From: Egibacteraceae bacterium
GTDB taxonomy: Bacteria; Actinomycetota; Nitriliruptoria; Euzebyales; Egibacteraceae
Direction of reading: 5' to 3'
DNA length: 64,000 bases
Assembly (NCBI GenBank): GCA_030447925.1
Contig: JAUJNX010000004.1
Coordinates: 186,001-250,000, forward strand
The translations under genes were made by a program, and so were the position numbers. Below the pieces are notes generated by a model. That model was not told where the DNA came from, did no database searches, and saw nothing but the letters and a program-made list of their open reading frames with translations. Below, piece by piece: positions 17,853 through 27,450 of this stretch (positions are counted from its first letter, which is position 1; every line of letters starts with the position of its first letter).

Positions 17853-19321
17853 CCCGCCGCCAGGATGACCGGGATGATCAGCGCGAGCACCAGGGTCACG
17901 ACCCAGACCGCCGGGGCGGCGGTCTGGAGCTGCTCCTGGCGGCGGGCGACCCGGAGCGCCTCGCTCTGGGTGCGGGTGCGCCACCAGGGGCTGTCGCGCG
18001 CCTCCAGCAGGTAGTAGACGAGGCCCAGCCCGCTCCCGTAGACCAGATGGCCGATCAGGCTGGGGAACGCGGCCGCCGCCGCCGCGGCGTCCCACTGGGG
18101 CTCGCCGCCCAGCCACACCGGGAGCAGGGTCAGGGCGCCCAGCACCCACCAGAACAGCCCGTAGGCGACCCCCCAGCCCAGCGCGGACGCCGGATCGTAG
18201 GTCTGGCGCCGGAACACCAGGCCGTAGGAGGCGCCGATCAGCACCGAGATCACCAGGTGCACCGCGAGGCCGGTGGTCGTGGAGGTCCCGCCGACCAGCC
18301 CCGCGACCGTGCCCAGGAACCCGATCCGCACCATGATCACGGTGAACAGCAGCCCGCCGGCGGTGCCGGCCAGGGCCCCGCGCACGGCCGCCCGGATCCC
18401 CCGCGTCCCCGCCCCCTCGCCCTCGGCCCGCCTCGCGCGCTGCGCGGGCCCGGCGAACAGGACCCGCCCCGCCCCGTCGAGCACCCGGTACACCAGCGCG
18501 GTGACGGCACCGAGGAGGAGGTAGCTCGGCAGGGTCACGAAGCCGTCACGCACCTGCCCGGCCGACCACGCCAGCCCCGCGCCGCGCAGCAGGGGTACCG
18601 CGGTCAACGCGACCACGACCCACAGCAGGAAGCCGTAGGCCATCCCGCGGATCAGCAGGGGTCCGGCGCCGTCCGCGGGGCGCGGGTACAGCAGGGCGAG
18701 CCCGCAGCCCGCCGCCAGGCCGAGCAGGGCGGTGCCGGCGACCACCACGGGACGCGGGGCCGCCTGCATCACCGTCAGCGCCAGGGGCTCGTACGCCGCC
18801 GCCAGCTGGGACACCAGCAGCCACACCGCGGCGAGACCCGCCACCGACCCGCGGAGCACCGCGGCCGCGGTTCCCCTGCGGGGACCCGGCGGGGCTCGGC
18901 CTGCGAGAGGGAGCAGTACCAGCACGAGCCCGGCGACGGCGCCGTACAGCAGGTGCCCGAGCAGGCTGGGGAACGCGGCCTCGGCAGCCGCGACACCCCA
19001 GTCGACCGGCCGGCCGCGCAGGAGGGGCAGGAGCGTCAAGGCCCCCAGGAACCACCAGAAGGCACCGTAGGCCAGGCCCCAGAACAGGCTCTCGCCGGCG
19101 CCCGTCCGCTGGTCGGCGACCAGCATCCCCAGGCCGGCGCCCAGCACCGCCGCGATGACCAGGTGGACGGCGAACCCGACCGCGAGGCTGTCGGTGCGGA
19201 CCAGCGAGGCGACCGTGGGCAGCGTGCCCACCAGCGCCATCGCCGCCCCGAACACCAGGCCTCCGGCGACGCCGGCGACGGCGCCGGTCCACAGCGCGGA
19301 CGGTGCGGCGGTCCTGTTCAC
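17849..19321 (-). CDS. Three-module polytopic membrane protein of unknown function
   Basis: A 490-residue, almost wholly hydrophobic protein. Three homologous modules of roughly 145 residues can be aligned: residues 84-135 (LAYGAFWWFLGALTLLPLLRG ... AFPSLLGHLLYGAVAGLV), 228-277 (MAYGFLLWVVVALTAVPLLRG) and 385-437 (VAYGLFWWVLGALTLLPVWLGG ... AFPSLIGHLVYGSGLGLV). The same module forms the N-terminus of the NADH dehydrogenase directly upstream, whose stop overlaps the GTG start here (GTGA). A charged linker (about 285-307) separates modules 2 and 3. No known family was recognised. The context suggests a partner of the dehydrogenase in the membrane, perhaps for quinone handling or ion coupling; this is inference. 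Confidence 0.8.
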   Translation of the reverse strand: MNRTAAPSALWTGAVAGVAGGLVFGAAMALVGTLPTVASLVRTDSLAVGFAVHLVIAAVLGAGLGMLVADQRTGAGESLFWGLAYGAFWWFLGALTLLPLLRGRPVDWGVAAAEAAFPSLLGHLLYGAVAGLVLVLLPLAGRAPPGPRRGTAAAVLRGSVAGLAAVWLLVSQLAAAYEPLALTVMQAAPRPVVVAGTALLGLAAGCGLALLYPRPADGAGPLLIRGMAYGFLLWVVVALTAVPLLRGAGLAWSAGQVRDGFVTLPSYLLLGAVTALVYRVLDGAGRVLFAGPAQRARRAEGEGAGTRGIRAAVRGALAGTAGGLLFTVIMVRIGFLGTVAGLVGGTSTTTGLAVHLVISVLIGASYGLVFRRQTYDPASALGWGVAYGLFWWVLGALTLLPVWLGGEPQWDAAAAAAAFPSLIGHLVYGSGLGLVYYLLEARDSPWWRTRTQSEALRVARRQEQLQTAAPAVWVVTLVLALIIPVILAAG

Positions 19322-21117
19322 GCGCGCCGCTCCCCCCGGTCGGCGAGGACCGGTTCGCTGCGTGGGGTCCGGGGGACCTGGGTGAGGACGATGTCGCGCG
19401 GGAAGAACAGGTCCAGGGTCCAGTCCAGCAGCACCCGGATCTTCTTCTCCAGACCCGGCAGCTTGGCCAGGTAGATGCCCCGCCACAGCAGCCAGGCGAC
19501 CAGCCCGGAGAAGCGCAGCCCGCGGATCTCGGCCGCGGCCTGCTGGTGGCCCAGGACGACGAGCATCCCCAGCGTCCTGAAGCGGAACGGCTGCGGGGGG
19601 CGCCCGCGCAGCGCCCTGGCGATGTTGCGGGCGACGGCGGCCCCCTGGCGCAGGGCGTGCTGGGCGGTCGGGGGGTACAGGACGCCCTCGTCACCGTCGG
19701 GGTCGGGGATCGCGGCGCAGTCGCCGACCGCCCACACGTCGGTGGTCCCGCCCACCTGCATGGTCGCGTCGCAGCTCACGGCGCCGGACCGGCTGCGGGG
19801 GAAGGGCAGCGTGCCCATGACCGGATGGGGCTGGTTGCCGGCGGTCCAGACCAGGGTGCGGGTCCCCACTTCGGTGCCGTCGTCCAGTTCGACGGCGTCG
19901 GCGCGGAGCGCGGCGACCCTGGTCCCCAGGCGGAACTCGATCCCCTTCTCCCTGAGCTTGTCCAGCGCGTAGGCGGCGAGCTGCGGCCCCAGCTCCGGCA
20001 GGATGCGGTCCTGGGAGTGGACCAGGACGAACCGGAGCTCGGCGGGGTCCAGGCGGGGGAAGTACCGCACCACGCCCACGACCAGGTCGGACAGCTCGGC
20101 GATCAGCTCGGAACCCGCGAACCCGCCGCCCGCCACCACGAAGGTCACCTGGCGGCGGCGCTCGTCGGCGTCGGGCTCGACGTCGGCGCGTTCCAGCAGG
20201 CCGATGACGTGGTTGCGCAGGCCGGTCGCGTCCTCGAGCGTCTTGAGGTCGAACGCGTGCTCCGCGAGGCCGGGCAGCCCGCGGTAGTTCGGCACGCCGC
20301 CCAGGGCGAGCACCAGGTGGTCGTAGGGCAGCGCCTCGGCGGGCGCCGCCGGGGACGGCCGCGCGAGCACGACCCGCGCGGCGGTGTCGACGGACTCGAC
20401 CTCGGCGCGCCGGAACACCGTGCCGGGCAGCGAGGCCCGCACCGGGGTGCTGATGTGCTGGGGCTCCAGTGAGCTCGACGCGACCTCGGCGAGCATCGGG
20501 GTGAACAGCAGCGCGTTGCTGTCGCTCACCAGCGTGACCTCGACGCTGGTGGCCCCGGCCAGGCGGCGCTCCAGCTCCTGCGCCGCCGCCACCCCGCCGA
20601 ACCCCCCGCCGAGGATGACGATGCGGGTGGAGGGTCCCTCGGCGGGCGGCCCGTGCGGTACCGCAGCGGGACGAGCGCGCAGGAACAGCCCGACGAGCAG
20701 GTGCAGGCCCAGGCCCAGCAGCCCGCCGAACAGCACGTCGCCGATCAGGAACGGGAAGGAGGCGGTCGCCGCGTCCAGCGCCCAGGTGGGCCCGCCCCCC
20801 GTCAGCAGCGGCTGCAGGGTCAGGGACCGCAGCACCCACCACAGCAGCCCGGCCACGAGGCCGCCGCCCATGGTGGCGGCGTACCCGCGCGGGCGGTAGC
20901 CGAACACGGTCCCGAACGCCGCGCCCACCAGGGCGGAGAGGACCAGGAAGAGGCCCAGCCCCACGGCGTCGGAGGTGAACCCGGCGAGGCCGGGGGCCAT
21001 CATCCCCTGCGCGGACTGCGGGACCGCGACGACCAGGCCCGCCAGCAGCCCCGCGACCGCTCCCGCGACCGGCTCCACCCCGCGCGGGACGGGTCCGTCC
21101 GCCGGCTCCGCGACCAT
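19318..21117 (-). CDS. Type II NADH:quinone oxidoreductase fused to an N-terminal membrane module
   Basis: A 599-residue fusion. Residues 18-145 form a four-helix membrane module with LLWWVLRSLTLQPLL and SFPFLIGDVLFGG, homologous to the repeats of the downstream protein. Residues 163-570 are an NDH-2 domain: FAD motif VILGGGFGGVAAA, NAD motif FVVAGGGFAGSELIAEL, TLVWTAGNQPHP and the FAD-binding DVWAVGDCAAIPD, then PPTAQHALRQG. A C-terminal helical part (WLLWRGIYLAKLPGLEKKIRVLLDW) is typical of membrane attachment. It should pass electrons from NADH to menaquinone without proton pumping. ATG 21117 has GAGGAGGA 7 nt upstream, a strong site. Fusion to this module is unusual; ordinary NDH-2 lacks it. 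Confidence 0.9.
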   Translation of the reverse strand: MVAEPADGPVPRGVEPVAGAVAGLLAGLVVAVPQSAQGMMAPGLAGFTSDAVGLGLFLVLSALVGAAFGTVFGYRPRGYAATMGGGLVAGLLWWVLRSLTLQPLLTGGGPTWALDAATASFPFLIGDVLFGGLLGLGLHLLVGLFLRARPAAVPHGPPAEGPSTRIVILGGGFGGVAAAQELERRLAGATSVEVTLVSDSNALLFTPMLAEVASSSLEPQHISTPVRASLPGTVFRRAEVESVDTAARVVLARPSPAAPAEALPYDHLVLALGGVPNYRGLPGLAEHAFDLKTLEDATGLRNHVIGLLERADVEPDADERRRQVTFVVAGGGFAGSELIAELSDLVVGVVRYFPRLDPAELRFVLVHSQDRILPELGPQLAAYALDKLREKGIEFRLGTRVAALRADAVELDDGTEVGTRTLVWTAGNQPHPVMGTLPFPRSRSGAVSCDATMQVGGTTDVWAVGDCAAIPDPDGDEGVLYPPTAQHALRQGAAVARNIARALRGRPPQPFRFRTLGMLVVLGHQQAAAEIRGLRFSGLVAWLLWRGIYLAKLPGLEKKIRVLLDWTLDLFFPRDIVLTQVPRTPRSEPVLADRGERRA

Positions 21118-21242
21118 GGCGCGTTCCTCCTCGACTGCTGGTGCACGCCTGCGCAGCGTCCGGAGTGCACCATAGGCGGCACGGCGGCGCGAGACGACGC
21201 GTCGTCACCGCTCCGTAGTGCCTGCGCGCCGAGGGTCGGCGT

Positions 21243-22841
21243 TCAGAAGGCGTCGGCGGGGCGGTGGGCGCCGAAGACGCCGCGCAGCGCGTCGCACAGC
21301 TCGCCCACCGTGGCCATGGCGCGCAGGGCCTCGCGCATCGGCGGGAGCAGGTTCTCGTCCGGCGTCCCCGCGGCCTTGACGACGTCGGCGAGGGCGAGGT
21401 CGACGGCCTGCTGGTCGCGCTCCTCCCGGATGCGCCGCAGCCGGGCGACCTGGGCGTCGCGGACGCCCTCGTCGACGCGCAGGAGCTCGGGCTCCACGTC
21501 CTCCTCCATGGTGAAGCGGTTGACGCCGACGACGACCTGCTCGACGCGCTCGACCGCCTGGGCGTGCGCGTAGGCGCTGCGCTCGATCGCGTCCTTCTGG
21601 TAGCCGCGCTCGATGGCGGCGACCGCGCCGCCGAGCTCCTCGACCCGGGCGATCAGGTCCGCGGCCCGGGCCTCCAGCTCGTCGGTGAGCGACTCGACGA
21701 ACCACGACCCCGCCAGCGGATCCGCGGTCAGGGTGACGTCGGTCTCGTGGGCCAGGACCTGCTGGGTGCGCAGGGCCAGGCGCGCCGCCTTCTCCGACGG
21801 CAGCGCCAGCGCCTCGTCGAAGGCGTTGGCGTGCAGTGACTGGGTGCCGCCGAGCGCGGCGGCCAGCGCCTGCACGGTCACGCGGGCCATGTTGACCTCG
21901 GCCTGCTGCGCGGTGAGCTGCACGCCGGCGGTCTGGGTGTGGAAGCGCAGCATCTGGGACCGCGGGTCGGTCGCCGCGAACCGGTCGCGCATGATCCGCG
22001 CCCACAGCCGCCGGGCGGCGCGGAACTTGGCGACCTCCTCCAGCAGCGTGGAGCGCGCCACGAAGAAGAACGACAGGCGCGGCGCGAACGCGTCGACGGC
22101 CAGTCCCGCCCCCACCGCCGCCTCGACGTAGGCGATCGCGTCGGAGAGGGTGAAGGCGATCTCCTCCACCGCCGTCGCCCCCGCCTCCGCCATGTGGTAG
22201 CCGGAGATGGAGATGGTGTTGAAGTTGGGGAGCCGGTCCGCGCAGTAGGCGAAGGTGTCGGTGACGATGCGCAGGCTGGGCTGCGGCGGGAAGATGTAGG
22301 TGCCGCGGGCGATGTACTCCTTCAGCACGTCGTTCTGGATCGTGCCGCGCAGCCGCGCGGGGTCGACGCCCTGCTCCTCGCCGACCAGTTCGTAGAGCAG
22401 CAGCAGGATCGACGCCGGCGCGTTGATCGTCATCGACGTGGAGACCTGGTCCAGCGGGATCCCGTCGAACAGGGCGCGCATGTCCTCCAGGCTGTCGATG
22501 GCCACGCCGACCTTGCCGACCTCCCCGGCCGCGAGCGGCGCGTCGGAGTCGTAGCCCATCTGGGTCGGCAGGTCGAAGGCGACCGACAGGCCGGTCTGGC
22601 CCTGCGCGAGCAGGTAGCGGTAGCGGGCGTTGGACTCCGCCGCGCTGCCGAACCCCGCGTACTGGCGCATCGTCCAGGGACGGCCCCGGTACATGGTCCC
22701 GTACACCCCGCGGGTGTAGGGGAAGGTGCCCGGGTCGCCGAGGTCGCGGGCGTAGGCGTCGTCGCCCAGCGGGCGGTCGCCGGGCCGGTAGACGGGTGCG
22801 GCGGGGATGCCGGAGGCCGTCGCGCGGTCCGGTTCCGACAT
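21243..22841 (-). CDS. Methylmalonyl-CoA mutase, large (catalytic) subunit
   Basis: A 532-residue acyl-CoA mutase TIM-barrel without the C-terminal B12-binding domain. It opens with [22 protein letters not shown] and contains [33 protein letters not shown] and [12 protein letters not shown]. By alignment with the Propionibacterium enzyme, the Tyr in RQYAGF and the Arg in IARGTYI match Y89 and R207, the pair that marks methylmalonyl-CoA rather than isobutyryl- or hydroxyisobutyryl-CoA as substrate; the histidine in GYHM matches H244. A separate small subunit with the cobalamin domain is required and is not in the window. ATG 22841 was preferred; a GGGGAT word lies just upstream. It links propionate or branched-chain degradation to succinyl-CoA. 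Confidence 0.9.
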   Translation of the reverse strand: MSEPDRATASGIPAAPVYRPGDRPLGDDAYARDLGDPGTFPYTRGVYGTMYRGRPWTMRQYAGFGSAAESNARYRYLLAQGQTGLSVAFDLPTQMGYDSDAPLAAGEVGKVGVAIDSLEDMRALFDGIPLDQVSTSMTINAPASILLLLYELVGEEQGVDPARLRGTIQNDVLKEYIARGTYIFPPQPSLRIVTDTFAYCADRLPNFNTISISGYHMAEAGATAVEEIAFTLSDAIAYVEAAVGAGLAVDAFAPRLSFFFVARSTLLEEVAKFRAARRLWARIMRDRFAATDPRSQMLRFHTQTAGVQLTAQQAEVNMARVTVQALAAALGGTQSLHANAFDEALALPSEKAARLALRTQQVLAHETDVTLTADPLAGSWFVESLTDELEARAADLIARVEELGGAVAAIERGYQKDAIERSAYAHAQAVERVEQVVVGVNRFTMEEDVEPELLRVDEGVRDAQVARLRRIREERDQQAVDLALADVVKAAGTPDENLLPPMREALRAMATVGELCDALRGVFGAHRPADAF

Positions 22842-23641
22842 GTCATCCCCTCTGCTTGCCAGATCTCCAGCGATCGTAACGCCGCGCCGTTCGGGGACGT
22901 CACTGAAGGTAGGCGGGTGCGCGTCCGTATGCCCTCACAGCGACGCGCAGTAAGCGGGAGAGGGAGTTCGTGAACCGGTCATACGCGGGCGGATGGGTGT
23001 CGTTGGACCCCGAGGTCGACGCGGCGCTGCAGGATGCCCTGCCGGCGCCGCGCAGGGGACTGGGGCCGCGGCGCCAGCGCGCCCGCCGCGAGCGGCGGCG
23101 CACGGCCCAGCGGGTCGTGTCGGGCGTCGCGGGCGTCGTCCTGTTCGGCCAGGCGTCCGCCGCGATCGCGTCGGGGCGTCCCGACGTGCTGTCGCTGGTC
23201 GCGCGCATGGACCCGCTGCGCCTCCCCGACCGGGCCGTCGAACCGCCGCCGGCCGTGCCGGCGCCCCCCGCCGAGGGGGCGGGGCGGGTGCGCGCCGCCG
23301 CGGCGGAGGCGGTCGGCGGGCTCGTGCCCGCGCCGTGGCTGGTCAGCCCCGCCACGCGGGGCGGGGACGCGCCCGTCGAGCGCGTCCCGCCGCCGGTGAC
23401 GGCGGCCGAGATCCCGCCGGCGGGGGCCGCGGAGACCTCGACGACCCTGATCGCCGAGGGCCCGGCCGACGTCGCGCGACCGGCACCGCCCAGCATCCTC
23501 CGGCCGGCACCGCTGCTGTCGCTGGCCGGCGGGCCGCCCTCGGCGCGGCCCGGGCCCCTTGGCGCGCCGGCGGTCCCCTCCCGGGACCCCGCCACCGGCA
23601 GACCGCCCGCCCTGCCCGCGGTCGCCGCCCCGGCCACCACG

Positions 23642-23912
23642 CCGGCGCTGCCGACCCTGACGACCGCCGCCGGCCTCCCCACACCCGCCACGACCCCCGC
23701 AGCACCCCGCCCCACTCCCGCGACCCCCGCCGTCGCCGCAGCGCCGTCCGCGCCGTCCGCCCCCGCCACGACCGTCGCCGCCGCCGCGCGCCGGCGCTGC
23801 CGACCCTGGCCGCCGCCGCCGGCCTGCCCGCCCCCGCCACGACCCCCGCAGCACCCCGGCCCACCCCCGCGACCCCCGCCGTCGCCGCAGCGCCGTCCGC
23901 GCCCGCCCCCGC
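23642..23912 (+). repeat. Near-perfect duplication inside the Pro/Ala-rich region
   Basis: A block beginning CCGGCGCTGCCGACCCTG at 23642 recurs at 23791, 149 nt later, and both run into CCCCGCCGTCGCCGCAGCGCC. A spacing of 149 rather than 150 puts the second copy out of frame, which marks a one-base loss between them. Confidence 0.75.
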
Positions 23913-24041
23913 GGCGCCGTCCACCCCGACCGCCACCGTGGCCGCCGCCCCCGCCACGACCCTCGCCGCCACGTCCTCAGCGGCGTCCAGCCCGGCGGCC
24001 AACGTCGCCGAGGCCGCGGCCCCCGTCACGACCCTGGCGGC

Positions 24042-24125
24042 CGACCCGGTTCCCGCCGACCCGGTTCCCACCGACCCGGTTCCCGCCCACCCGGTTCCCG
24101 CCCACCCGGTTCCCGCCGACCCGCG
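24042..24125 (+). repeat. Tandem 15-nt repeat coding for DPVPA/DPVPT/HPVPA
   Basis: About five to six units of GACCCGGTTCCCGCC with single-base variants (ACC for GCC, CAC for GAC). They encode a Pro-Val-Pro rod of the kind found in wall-spanning stalks. Confidence 0.85.
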
Positions 24126-24646
24126 GCCGGCGACCGCGGTCGCGGAGGCCGACCCCGCGCCGGCGCCCGCACCGTCGCCGGCGACGCTGATCGCCGCGTC
24201 CGCGCCCCCGGCGCCCGAGGTGGCCGACGACGACCCGATCCTGCTGCTCGTGGCCGCCCAGCCCCCGGCAGAGCCCGAGGACGAGTTCGGTCCGCTGGTG
24301 GTCGGCGGCGTCGGCGTCCTGGAAGCCGACGAGCCCCCGCGGAGGCCACCGCCGGCTCCCGCGCCGACGCCGCCCGGGACACGGGCGGGCCGGCCGCGGC
24401 CGCCGACCTCGTCGAGCTGGACACCGACGCGGTGGACGCGGCCGTGGAAGATGGTGGCCCGGGCGACCCCGACGCCGCCGACCCCGCCCCCGGTGACGCG
24501 ACCACCACGGACCCCACCGCCGGCACCGACGCGGGCGACATCGACACCCCGCTCGTCGCGGACGCCGCGACCGGTGCGGTCGAGGGCATCGCCCCGAGGC
24601 GGCCACTCCCGCCGAGGACGCCACGGCCGACGACACCGACCCCACC

Positions 24647-24866
24647 GCCACCGACGGCGCGGACGCCGCAGAGGCCACAGCGGACCTCGCCGCCACCGAT
24701 GGCGCGGACACCGCCGACGACACCGACTCCGCCGACACCGACTCCGCCGCCACCGACGGCGCGGACGCCGCAGAGGCCACAGCGGACCTCGCCGCCACCG
24801 ATGGCGCGGACACCGCCGACGACACCGACTCCGCCGACACCGACTCCGCCGCCACCGACGGCGCCG
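24647..24866 (+). repeat. Tandem 102-nt repeat, about two identical copies
   Basis: The unit starting near GACGCCGCAGAGGCCACAGC (24662) recurs exactly 102 nt later (24764). The two copies show no differences that I can see over the unit. It encodes 34 residues of Ala/Asp/Thr-rich sequence, implying recent duplication. Confidence 0.85.
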
Positions 24867-25033
24867 ACGCCGACGCCGACGCGGACCGTGGCGCGGGCGC
24901 GGAGGCCGAGGTCGACGCGGACGCCGCAGAGGCCACGGCCGACGACACCGACCCCGCCGCCAACGACGCCGAAGCCACGGATGACGACACCGACCTCGCC
25001 GACACCGACGGCGCGGACGCGGACCCCGACGCG

Positions 25034-25290
25034 GAGGGTGGCGCGGGCGCCGACGGCGCGGACGCCGACCCCGACGCGGAGGGTGGCGCGGGCGCCGACG
25101 ACGGCGCGGACACCGACACCGACCCCGACGCGGAGGGTGGCGCGGGCGCCGACGACGGCGCGGACACCGACACCGACCCCGACGCGGAGGGTGGCGCGGG
25201 CGCCGACGACGGCGCGGACACCGACACCGACCCCGACGCGGAGGGTGGCGCGGGCGCCGACGACGGCGCGGACACCGACGCCGACACCGA
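25034..25290 (+). repeat. Tandem 54-nt repeat coding for an 18-residue acidic unit
   Basis: The word GAGGGTGGCGCGGGCGCC occurs at 25034, 25079, 25133, 25187 and 25241. The first gap is 45 nt and the next three are 54 nt. The unit encodes DDGADTDTDPDAEGGAGA. The near-identity of copies suggests slippage or unequal crossing-over and possible length variation between strains. Confidence 0.9.
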
Positions 25291-25459
25291 CGGCGCGGAC
25301 GGTGGCGCGGGCGCGGAGGCCGAGGTCGACGCGGACGCCGGGGATGCGGACACGCCTGCGCCGGCCGACGCCGATCTGGAGCTGGCCCTCGCGGGGGCCG
25401 GGAACGGGTGGGCCGGGGCCGCGGCCGACGGCGTCTGACGCGACCCTCCGCCCCGCCGG

Positions 25460-27361
25460 TCAGGCCCCGGCGCCACCCTGCAGCGCGGGGTGGGGCCCCT
25501 GTCGGCTGCGCAGCAGGAGCGCCTCCAGGGCCGGGGCGGGCAGCGGGCGGGAGAAGTGGTACCCCTGGCCCGTCTCGCACCCCAGCGCGAGCAGCTGCTC
25601 CACCTGGCGCACGTGCTCGATGCCCTCCGCGGTCGTGCGCAGGTGCAGGGCGGCGGCCATCTCGACCACGGCCCGGGTGAGCGCGGCGGTCTCCGGCTCG
25701 CCGGTGAGCAGGTCCACGAACGACTTGTCGATCTTGACGACGTCCACCGGGAAGTCGCGCAGGTAGCTGAGCGAGGAGTACCCGGTCCCGAAGTCGTCGA
25801 TCGCGATGCGGATGCCGAGCAGCCGCATCTGGCCGAGGCGGGCGGTGACCGTCCCGGTGTTGCCGAGCAGCACGGTCTCGGTGATCTCCAGCACCAGCAG
25901 CGCGGGGTCGAACCCGGTGGCGTGCAGGACCGCGGTGACCTCGTCCATCAGGTCGGCGCGTTCGAGCTGGCAGCCGGACAGGTTGACGTTGAGGGCCAGC
26001 GGCGGCCGGTCGGGGTGGGCCTCCTGCCACGCGGTGAGCTGGCGGCAGGCGGTGCTGAGGACGAAGCGGCCGAGGTCGTGGACGACCCCGATCTCCTCGG
26101 CGAGGGGGATGAACAGCGCGGGCGCGAGCAGACCTCGCCGGGGGTGCTGCCAGCGCACCAGCGCCTCCACGCCGATCATCTCCCCCGAGGCCAGCGCGAG
26201 GATCGGCTGGTAGTGGACGGACAGCTCCCCCCGCGACACCGCGAGCCGCAGGTCGCCCTGCAGCTCCAACCGGTCGACCACGGCGGCGTGCATGCCCGGC
26301 TCGTAGCGCTGGACGCGGCCCTTGCCGCGACCCTTGGCCACGTACATCGCCAGGTCGGCGTCGCGGAGCAGGTCCAGGGCCCCGCCCTGCCCCGCCCCGC
26401 CGCTGGCCACCCCGACGCTGCACCCGACGACCATCCGGGAGGTCCCGACCTCGATCGGGTCGCGCAGGGCCGCGGCCAGGCGGTCGGCCAGGTCGCTGGC
26501 TGCCGCGGGCGACGGCACGTCCTCGCAGAGGATCGCGAACTCGTCGCCCCCGAACCGCGACACGAGGTCCCCGCCGCGCACGCTCGCCTTGAGGCGCCGG
26601 GCGACCGTGACGAGGACCGCGTCGCCCACGGCGTGCCCCTGGCTGTCGTTGACGGCCTTGAAGCCGTCCAGGTCGATGAGCAGCACGGCGGTCAGGGAGC
26701 CCTGCCGGGCGGCGCGGTCCACGGCCTGCTTGAGCCGCTCGGTGAACACGGCGCGGTTGTGCAGGCGGGTGAGCGGGTCGAAGGCCTGCCGCTCGTTGAG
26801 GCTCCAGGAGGTCACGTTCGCCACGCTCGCGGCCAGCACGAACCCGCCGTGGACCAGCGCCCACGTCCAGGGGTGGGCCCAGGCGTCGGGGTGGTTGTAG
26901 ACGGCTCGCGGCGCGAGCACGCCGAGCACGCCGTGGTGCAGGACGACGAAGCCGATGGCGATGAGGAACGGCGGCCACTCCTGGTAGAGCGTGACCGCGG
27001 CGAGGACGAAGAAGAAGTGGAAGTGCAGCTCGATCATCCCGCCCGAGACGTGCACGAGGACGGCCGACGACAGCACCAGCCCGAACGTCGCCAGGCACGA
27101 CCGGGTCAGCCGGCTCAGGGTGCCCCAGCCCGCCGCCAGCGCCGCCAGGGCCACCACGGCGACATCGGCGAGGACGTGGAGCGGGTCGTAGCCGCGCAGC
27201 ACGGCGAAGACCCCGATGCCCAGGACGTGCAGCCAGAGCACGACCTGGATGCAGCGGTGCCGGAACGCCCAGACGTCGAGCGGCAGCGTCCTGCCGCGGG
27301 GCAGGAGGTCACGCGCCATCCCCAGCGCGTGGACGCGCGCGCGCAACCGCATGGCCTGCAT
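25460..27361 (-). CDS. Membrane GGDEF-EAL cyclic-di-GMP protein
   Basis: A 633-residue protein. Residues 30-185 hold about six membrane helices including LHFHFFFVLAAVTLYQEW and HHGVLGVLAPRAVYNHPDAW, a histidine-rich sensor-like block. The GGDEF domain (about 195-355) keeps RFGGDEFAIL and DLDGFKAVNDSQGH, so cyclase activity is plausible. The EAL domain (about 370-620) keeps EALVRW, NVNLSGCQL, ITETVLL, IDDFGTGYSSL, KIDKSF and AEGIE, so phosphodiesterase activity is also plausible. It may be bifunctional, with the membrane block choosing the direction. The ATG at 27361 is followed by in-frame ATGs at 27352 and 27319, so the start is not certain. Convergent with the acidic repeat gene. Confidence 0.93.
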   Translation of the reverse strand: MQAMRLRARVHALGMARDLLPRGRTLPLDVWAFRHRCIQVVLWLHVLGIGVFAVLRGYDPLHVLADVAVVALAALAAGWGTLSRLTRSCLATFGLVLSSAVLVHVSGGMIELHFHFFFVLAAVTLYQEWPPFLIAIGFVVLHHGVLGVLAPRAVYNHPDAWAHPWTWALVHGGFVLAASVANVTSWSLNERQAFDPLTRLHNRAVFTERLKQAVDRAARQGSLTAVLLIDLDGFKAVNDSQGHAVGDAVLVTVARRLKASVRGGDLVSRFGGDEFAILCEDVPSPAAASDLADRLAAALRDPIEVGTSRMVVGCSVGVASGGAGQGGALDLLRDADLAMYVAKGRGKGRVQRYEPGMHAAVVDRLELQGDLRLAVSRGELSVHYQPILALASGEMIGVEALVRWQHPRRGLLAPALFIPLAEEIGVVHDLGRFVLSTACRQLTAWQEAHPDRPPLALNVNLSGCQLERADLMDEVTAVLHATGFDPALLVLEITETVLLGNTGTVTARLGQMRLLGIRIAIDDFGTGYSSLSYLRDFPVDVVKIDKSFVDLLTGEPETAALTRAVVEMAAALHLRTTAEGIEHVRQVEQLLALGCETGQGYHFSRPLPAPALEALLLRSRQGPHPALQGGAGA

Positions 27362-27450
27362 GCGGAACCAACTCGACAGACCCGCGAGGGCGCTTGAGTA
27401 CCGGCTGCCGCGGGGCGGGCGCCCTCGCCCCCCGAGGTGGCGCGGACCGG

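Larger units (their letters stand above)
22970..25438 (+). pseudogene. Large Pro/Ala- then Asp/Ala-rich repeat protein, frame broken by three indels
   Basis: Read through three one-base shifts, this is one gene of about 820 codons from the GTG at 22970 (GGGAG upstream) to TGA 25436-25438. The first 60 residues are basic (RRQRARRERRRTAQR) with one hydrophobic helix (VVSGVAGVVLFGQASAAIA). A long Pro/Ala/Thr-rich region with DPVPA repeats follows, then a strongly acidic region with tandem DGADTDTDPDAEGGAGA units. Frame changes are near 23785, at the CCCCC 24334-24338 and at the CCCC 24592-24595; one added C at each of the last two restores the frame. No domain was recognised. The layout suggests a membrane-anchored, extended surface or wall-spanning protein, or a calcium-binding acidic stalk. 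Confidence 0.7.

Noticed and set aside
17162..19474. Plus-strand open frame of 770 codons
   Set aside because: It is the antisense shadow of the three-module membrane protein, rich in Gln/His/Arg with no motif.
24042..25290. CRISPR array
   Set aside because: The repeats are tandem, in frame within a coding region, and have no unique spacers.
23343..27098. Minus-strand open frame of 1251 codons across the acidic repeat gene and GGDEF-EAL gene
   Set aside because: It is a stack of Arg/Pro repeats made by reading the Asp/Ala repeat gene in reverse and part of the GGDEF-EAL gene out of frame; no known domain appears.
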